Below, in pieces: positions 5,810 to 8,985 of a stretch of DNA of 8,985 bases. Positions within the stretch are counted from its first letter, which is position 1. Every line of letters begins with the position of its first letter. The stretch is taken from contig JAIWOJ010000051.1 in assembly GCA_020216965.1 (NCBI GenBank), forward strand, positions 1-8,985. The letters are read 5' to 3'. The notes under the pieces are model-generated. The model was not told where the DNA came from, ran no database searches, and was given only the letters and a program-made list of their open reading frames with translations. The translations under genes and the position numbers were made by a program. The DNA comes from Prosthecobacter sp. (lineage in GTDB: Bacteria > Verrucomicrobiota > Verrucomicrobiia > Verrucomicrobiales > Verrucomicrobiaceae).

Positions 5810-6574
5810 GGTATTGATCGCAGCACCGCCATCGACCACCAGCGCCTCCCCCGTGATGTAGCTGCCTGCCTCGCTTGCCAAGAGCAGAGCCGGTCCCGCC
5901 AGCTCACGCGGGGAAGCCCAGCGTTTCAGGGCGGTGCGGTCGGCAAAGTATTTTTTCTCTTCGTCATTGAGCAGCTTGCCTGGCATGTCGGTGAGAAAGG
6001 GGCCGGGGCAGAGGCAGTTCACCGTGATGCCGTAGGGGCCCAGATCCAGCGCGCTGGCGCGTGCGAGGCCGATCAGTGCCGCCTTGCAGGCGCAATAGAC
6101 ATTTCGCTTGAGCCTGCCCCCCACCCCCAACACGCTGGAAATGTGAATGATGCGCCCCCAGCGCCGCGCCTTCATGCCGGGCACGAGCGCGCGTGTCAGG
6201 CCCATCACGCTCGTGAGGTCCACCTCGACGTTTTTATCCCAGACCTCGTCCGTGATCTCATCGATGGCCTGGGGATTGTTGATGCCAGCGTTGTTCACCA
6301 AAATGTCCACCCCGCCTAGCCGCGCCTCCGCCTCGGCTGCCAGGGCGCGCACCTGCGCGCGGTCTGCCATGTCTGCGACGCTCCATTCCACGCGGACGGT
6401 GAGCCCCTCTGCAATCTCGGCGGCCGCAGCTTGCAGCTCCTCAGCGCTTCGGCTGGAGATCATCACCTGGGCACCGGCTTCCGCGAATCCGCGTGCCATG
6501 GCCTTGCCCAGGCCGCGGCTGCCGCCGGTGATCAGTGCGCGTTTGCCAGTCAGGTCAAAGAGTGGAGAGGACAT
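5804..6574 (-). CDS. Short-chain dehydrogenase/reductase (classical SDR)
   Basis: 256 residues, the standard length of a classical SDR; cytosolic NAD(P)(H)-dependent oxidoreductase. Cofactor motif TGGSRGLG (16-23), NNAG (94-97), catalytic Ser147 in HISSVLG, and Tyr160-x3-Lys164 in YCACK are present, followed by CPGPFLTDM (189-197). Arg20 and the SRS at 41-43 after strand two suggest NADPH preference. The overall look (FDLTGKRALITGGSRGLG, WGRIIHISSVLG) is like FabG, gluconate 5-dehydrogenase and related enzymes, but the substrate cannot be assigned. The Asn of the usual Asn-Ser-Tyr-Lys tetrad is replaced by Asp119 (EVDLTS instead of .VNLTS). The frame is open to 6718, but homologous sequence starts at the ATG at 6574. 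It follows the NUDIX gene by 44 bp on the same strand and may share its transcript. Confidence 0.92.
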   Translation of the reverse strand: MSSPLFDLTGKRALITGGSRGLGKAMARGFAEAGAQVMISSRSAEELQAAAAEIAEGLTVRVEWSVADMADRAQVRALAAEAEARLGGVDILVNNAGINNPQAIDEITDEVWDKNVEVDLTSVMGLTRALVPGMKARRWGRIIHISSVLGVGGRLKRNVYCACKAALIGLARASALDLGPYGITVNCLCPGPFLTDMPGKLLNDEEKKYFADRTALKRWASPRELAGPALLLASEAGSYITGEALVVDGGAAINTL

Positions 6575-6618
6575 GCCAGACAACGAACCAAAAGACCGGC
6601 TGCTGGCGAGCGCATTTT

Positions 6619-7146
6619 TTAGAAAGGCTTCCCAGCCTGCAGCAGCCACACCGCTTGTGCATTCGAGGGGAAGGCAAAGTCCGCCAGCGGGACCTCCTCC
6701 AGGGCAAGTGCAGCCCATTCGGAAACCTCATCTGGAGCAGCCAACACCGCGCGAAAATCAGCCACCTGGGCAGTGAAAAAGAGATCAATCGTCGGCCAGA
6801 GGAAGCCCTGAAAAAGATAGTCGTTCGGCAGGGAGGTCAGATAGTGAAAGTCTGCCGCTGGAAGGCGAAGACCTACCTCTTCAGCCAACTCACGGGCACA
6901 AGCCTCCTCCCCCGTCTCCCCGCCCTCGATCACGCCGCCAGGCAGCCCCCATTTTCCCAGCCCCGGCTCATGCGCGCGGCGGATGACCAGCAGGCGACCC
7001 GCACTGTCCGTCACGAGCGCACAGGCGGCAGGGATCGGGGTGATGAAGTGCCGGTAGCCGCAGGCCGTGCAGACAAATTCACGCCGACTGCGAGCCGCCA
7101 GATCTCGCGAGCCACAGGCTGAACAATGCTGAAAGGGATGAACCAT
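6619..7146 (-). CDS. NUDIX hydrolase with N-terminal zinc ribbon
   Basis: Hydrolyses a nucleoside diphosphate linked to another moiety; cytosolic. From the ATG at 7146 it is 175 residues. Cys8-x2-Cys11 and Cys26-x2-Cys29 form a zinc ribbon like that of NudC and other nudix_N proteins. The NUDIX box (G-x5-E-x7-REUxEExGU) is complete at residues 71-93, GGVIEGGETGEE then ACARELAEEVGL, with metal-binding Glu86, Glu89 and Glu90. The GKWGLPGG motif precedes it. It is too short for NADH pyrophosphatase NudC and lacks an obvious SQPWPFPxS motif, so ADP-ribose, NDP-sugar or nucleotide cleaning are all possible. Alternative in-frame starts are ATG at 7155 and GTG at 7182; I chose 7146 because the residues before it look non-homologous. 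None has a good ribosome binding site. Divergent from pyrH; the SDR gene lies downstream. Confidence 0.9.
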   Translation of the reverse strand: MVHPFQHCSACGSRDLAARSRREFVCTACGYRHFITPIPAACALVTDSAGRLLVIRRAHEPGLGKWGLPGGVIEGGETGEEACARELAEEVGLRLPAADFHYLTSLPNDYLFQGFLWPTIDLFFTAQVADFRAVLAAPDEVSEWAALALEEVPLADFAFPSNAQAVWLLQAGKPF

Positions 7147-7190
7147 GCATCCCATGCTGCCGCGCTGTGACTCACGCGCCACAAATGTCT

Positions 7191-7233
7191 TTGCAAGCTG
7201 AGGCGGCTCATGTATGACGCTGACAATTCATAC
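7191..7233. promoter_or_regulatory. NUDIX/pyrH divergent region: candidate pyrH promoter and inverted repeat
   Basis: On the plus strand TTGCAA (7191-7196), a 16-bp spacer and TATGAC (7213-7218) form a moderate promoter for pyrH, with a start near 7225 and a leader of about 14 bases. An exact inverted repeat GTATGA-N10-TCATAC (7212-7233) overlaps the -10. Its half-site spacing suits a dimeric regulator, but it may be chance. No clear promoter is seen for the NUDIX gene on the other strand. Confidence 0.35.
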
Positions 7234-7238
7234 CATTC

Positions 7239-7982
7239 ATGGGCGATTCCCTCGGCAACCGGAAATTTAGGCGCGTTCTTCTCAAACTCAGTGGCGAGGC
7301 TCTCCGGGAGCCTGGCAGCACGGACAATATCAGCCCCCCGATCGTCGAGGACATGGCTGCACAGATCAAAGCAGCACACCAGACTGGGCTTGAGATTGCC
7401 CTAGTCGTCGGGGGTGGCAATTTTTGGCGTGGCGTCTCTGCCAGCAATAAGGGCATGGAACGCACCACAGCCGACTACATGGGGATGCTGGCCACGGTGA
7501 TGAATTCCCTGGCCCTCCAGAGTATGTTGGAGGCCATCGATGTGCCCACGCGCGTGCAAAGTGCCATTGAGATGAAAAACGTCTCTGAGCCCTTCATCCG
7601 CCGCCGTGCCATGCGCCACCTGGAGCTAGGCCGTGTGGTCATCTTCGCCGCTGGCACAGGCAATCCCTTCTTTTCCACAGACACCACGGCGGCCCTGCGG
7701 GCCAGCGAGATCGGGGCAGATGTGGTCTTCAAGGCCACCAAGGTGGATGGCATCTACGACAGCGACCCCGCAAAAAATCCGCAAGCCAAGCGCTACGAGT
7801 GTGTGAGTTTCCAGGACTGTCTGACGCAGCAGCTCAAGGTGATGGACGCTACCGCCTTCTCCCTCTGCCAAGAGAACAACATGCCCATCATCGTCTTCAG
7901 CATGAATGAGCCTGATAACATCCGCCGCGCCCTCGTCGGAGAGCCTCTTGGCACCCTGGTGAATGCCTCTGGCTGCCCGTGA
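7239..7982 (+). CDS. pyrH: Uridylate kinase (UMP kinase)
   Basis: Phosphorylates UMP to UDP with ATP, an essential step of pyrimidine nucleotide synthesis; a cytosolic hexamer regulated in most bacteria by GTP and UTP. 247 residues, full length for this amino-acid-kinase family member. Motifs seen are KLSGEAL (16-22), the glycine loop [10 protein letters not shown] (56-65), [13 protein letters not shown] (77-89), [18 protein letters not shown] (138-155), the uracil/ATP region [14 protein letters not shown] (164-177) and MDATA (202-206). The start ATG at 7239 gives a short tail before [10 protein letters not shown], as usual. It stands alone between a divergent NUDIX gene and a convergent epimerase gene. 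In many bacteria it lies in a tsf-pyrH-frr cluster; neither partner is here. Confidence 0.97.
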   Translation: MGDSLGNRKFRRVLLKLSGEALREPGSTDNISPPIVEDMAAQIKAAHQTGLEIALVVGGGNFWRGVSASNKGMERTTADYMGMLATVMNSLALQSMLEAIDVPTRVQSAIEMKNVSEPFIRRRAMRHLELGRVVIFAAGTGNPFFSTDTTAALRASEIGADVVFKATKVDGIYDSDPAKNPQAKRYECVSFQDCLTQQLKVMDATAFSLCQENNMPIIVFSMNEPDNIRRALVGEPLGTLVNASGCP

Positions 7983-7994
7983 ACCCAGCGGAGA

Positions 7995-8026
7995 GCTACC
8001 CCTCGCCTTGAACATTCGGGGTAAGC
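7995..8026. terminator. Possible hairpin between convergent pyrH and epimerase genes
   Basis: GCTACCCC (7995-8002) pairs with GGGGTAAGC (8018-8026) with one bulged A, around a 15-base loop. It lies between the pyrH stop (7982) and the stop of the convergent gene (8038), where a shared terminator is expected. It lacks a U-run on both strands, so intrinsic termination would be weak. Confidence 0.35.
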
Positions 8027-8037
8027 GATCTTCACGA

Positions 8038-8931
8038 TCACGCTAGATGTCTCAGAGCCTCGGAGAGGCTCGGGTAAGCAAAACGGTAGCCCTGTGCCTG
8101 TGCCACTTGTGGCTGGGCGCGCTGGCTGGCTAGCAGCATCTCACGCGCCATCCCACCAGCGAGCAGGCGTAGCGCAAACGCGGGCGCGTGCAGCATGGCT
8201 GGCCGGTGCAGGCGATGAGCGAGAGCGCGGGTGAAGTCCGCATTCGTCACGGGTTCAGGCGCGCAGAGGTTGAGCGGCCCAGACACGGACTCGGTCTCTG
8301 CCGCCCACAGAATCAGCGTAGCCTCATCCTGGGCATGGATCCAAGACACCCATTGCCGGCCTGATCCAAGGCGGCCACCTAGGCCAAAACGGAAGGCCAA
8401 ACGCATCAGCGGATACGCACCGCCCTCCGTGGCAAGCACCACGCCCGTGCGCAGTAGCACCACACGGATGCCCAGTGCCTCCGCCTGCCGCGCTGCAGCC
8501 TCCCAGGCCTGGCAGAGGTCGGCTAAAAAACCGGAGCCAGCCCTGCTGTGCTCGCCCAAGACCTCATCACCACGGTCCCCGTAGAAGCCGATCCCTGAGG
8601 CACAAAGCAGCACGCGTGGGCGATTTTGCGGCGGCCAAGTCGCCAGCCGCGCCACGAGCGCCTGGGTGAGCTGCACACGGCTTTCCCAAATGCGCCGCTG
8701 CTTCGCCGCCGTCCACACCCCTAGCAGTGACTCGCCTGCAAGATGCACCAGGGCATCAAGGGGAGTCTCTGGCAGCACGTCATGGGCTGTGGATTGGCAA
8801 AACCGTGTCGCCACATGGGGTGCGCTCAAAGCCCGCCGAGAGTAGCCGATGACCTCATGCCCTGCCGCCAGGGCGAGTTGGCCGACTTTTTGACCAATCA
8901 ATCCGCTGACTCCTGTGATGCCGATTTTCAT
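8038..8931 (-). CDS. TIGR01777 family epimerase-like protein (YfcH/SDR39U1 type)
   Basis: 297 residues, the normal length of this extended-SDR family. The N-terminus carries the Rossmann glycine motif GITGVSGLIG (4-13). VHLAGESLLG (62-71) and KQRRIWESRV (77-86) match the family's .NLAGE and K..I..SR motifs. ASGIGFYGDRGDE (111-123) and VVLLRTGVVL (157-166) follow, then WVSWIHAQDEA (194-204). The C-terminal DUF1731 segment (about 249-296) includes PAFALRLLAGGMAREMLL and GYRFAYPSLSEALRHL. The biochemical function is unknown; members are predicted nucleotide-sugar epimerases or NAD(P)-dependent oxidoreductases, and some are named cell-division inhibitor SulA by misannotation. The open frame extends to 8973, but the Rossmann strand begins at the ATG at 8931, so that start is chosen. 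Convergent with pyrH. Confidence 0.94.
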   Translation of the reverse strand: MKIGITGVSGLIGQKVGQLALAAGHEVIGYSRRALSAPHVATRFCQSTAHDVLPETPLDALVHLAGESLLGVWTAAKQRRIWESRVQLTQALVARLATWPPQNRPRVLLCASGIGFYGDRGDEVLGEHSRAGSGFLADLCQAWEAAARQAEALGIRVVLLRTGVVLATEGGAYPLMRLAFRFGLGGRLGSGRQWVSWIHAQDEATLILWAAETESVSGPLNLCAPEPVTNADFTRALAHRLHRPAMLHAPAFALRLLAGGMAREMLLASQRAQPQVAQAQGYRFAYPSLSEALRHLA

Positions 8932-8937
8932 GCTTAC

Positions 8938-8962
8938 AGGATACGGCTGTGGGAAGCGCTTC
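8938..8962 (-). promoter_or_regulatory. Upstream region of the epimerase gene: palindrome and weak -10
   Basis: GAAGCGCTTC (8953-8962) is a perfect 10-bp palindrome 22 bases before the ATG. Its AAGCGCTT core resembles operators of LacI-family regulators. TATCCT (complement of 8938-8943) is a moderate -10 six bases before the ATG; if used, the transcript would begin at or beside the start codon. No good -35 at the right distance is seen, so the promoter call is tentative. Confidence 0.25.
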
Positions 8963-8985
8963 AGCCCCTTCAATTCCAGCCGGGC

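Noticed and set aside
6575..6718. N-terminal extension of the SDR to 6718
   Set aside because: The added residues are non-homologous and would overlap the end of the NUDIX gene; the SDR fold starts right after the ATG at 6574.
6535..7122. 195-codon plus-strand open frame opposite the NUDIX gene
   Set aside because: It lies over a complete zinc ribbon and NUDIX box on the other strand, and its own product shows no domain.

Overview
This is a GC-rich, gene-dense bacterial chromosome segment with eleven protein genes (one cut by the left edge), short intergenic gaps and no RNA gene, insertion sequence, phage gene or CRISPR array that I can see. Its gene content (a bactofilin pair, queuosine genes, CinA, UMP kinase, a TIGR01777 epimerase-like protein), its Ala/Arg/Pro-rich proteins and the near-absence of Shine-Dalgarno sequences fit a Gram-negative-type bacterium. 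Verrucomicrobiota is my best guess, by impression and not by a search.

Layout. Positions 1-2694 (minus strand) read cinA, then an ABC ATPase, then an FtsX/MacB-type permease that runs off the left edge. ATPase and permease overlap by ATGA and form one transporter. The permease carries a Ser-rich, lower-GC insert made of 21-bp tandem repeats. Positions 2815-3920 (plus) hold queF and queC, the last two steps from 7-carboxy-7-deazaguanine to preQ1, divergent from cinA. Positions 3974-5787 (plus) hold a strong sigma70-type promoter, a bactofilin, and a second bactofilin-like protein with two zinc ribbons and a long disordered linker; this cytoskeletal pair is the most interesting part of the window. 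Positions 5804-7146 (minus) hold a zinc-ribbon NUDIX hydrolase followed by an SDR oxidoreductase. Positions 7239-7982 (plus) hold pyrH alone, divergent from the NUDIX gene. Positions 8038-8931 (minus) hold a TIGR01777 epimerase-like protein, convergent with pyrH.

How they work together. The clear functional units are the ABC pair, the queF-queC pair and the two bactofilin genes. The others are housekeeping or metabolic genes whose adjacency says little. None of the eleven starts has a convincing GGAGG-type site, and the bactofilin promoter lies so close to its ATG that the mRNA should be leaderless or nearly so. No stretch over 300 bases lacks a gene; the largest gaps are about 120 bp (cinA/queF), 92 bp (NUDIX/pyrH), 91 bp (queC/bactofilin) and 90 bp (ATPase/cinA).
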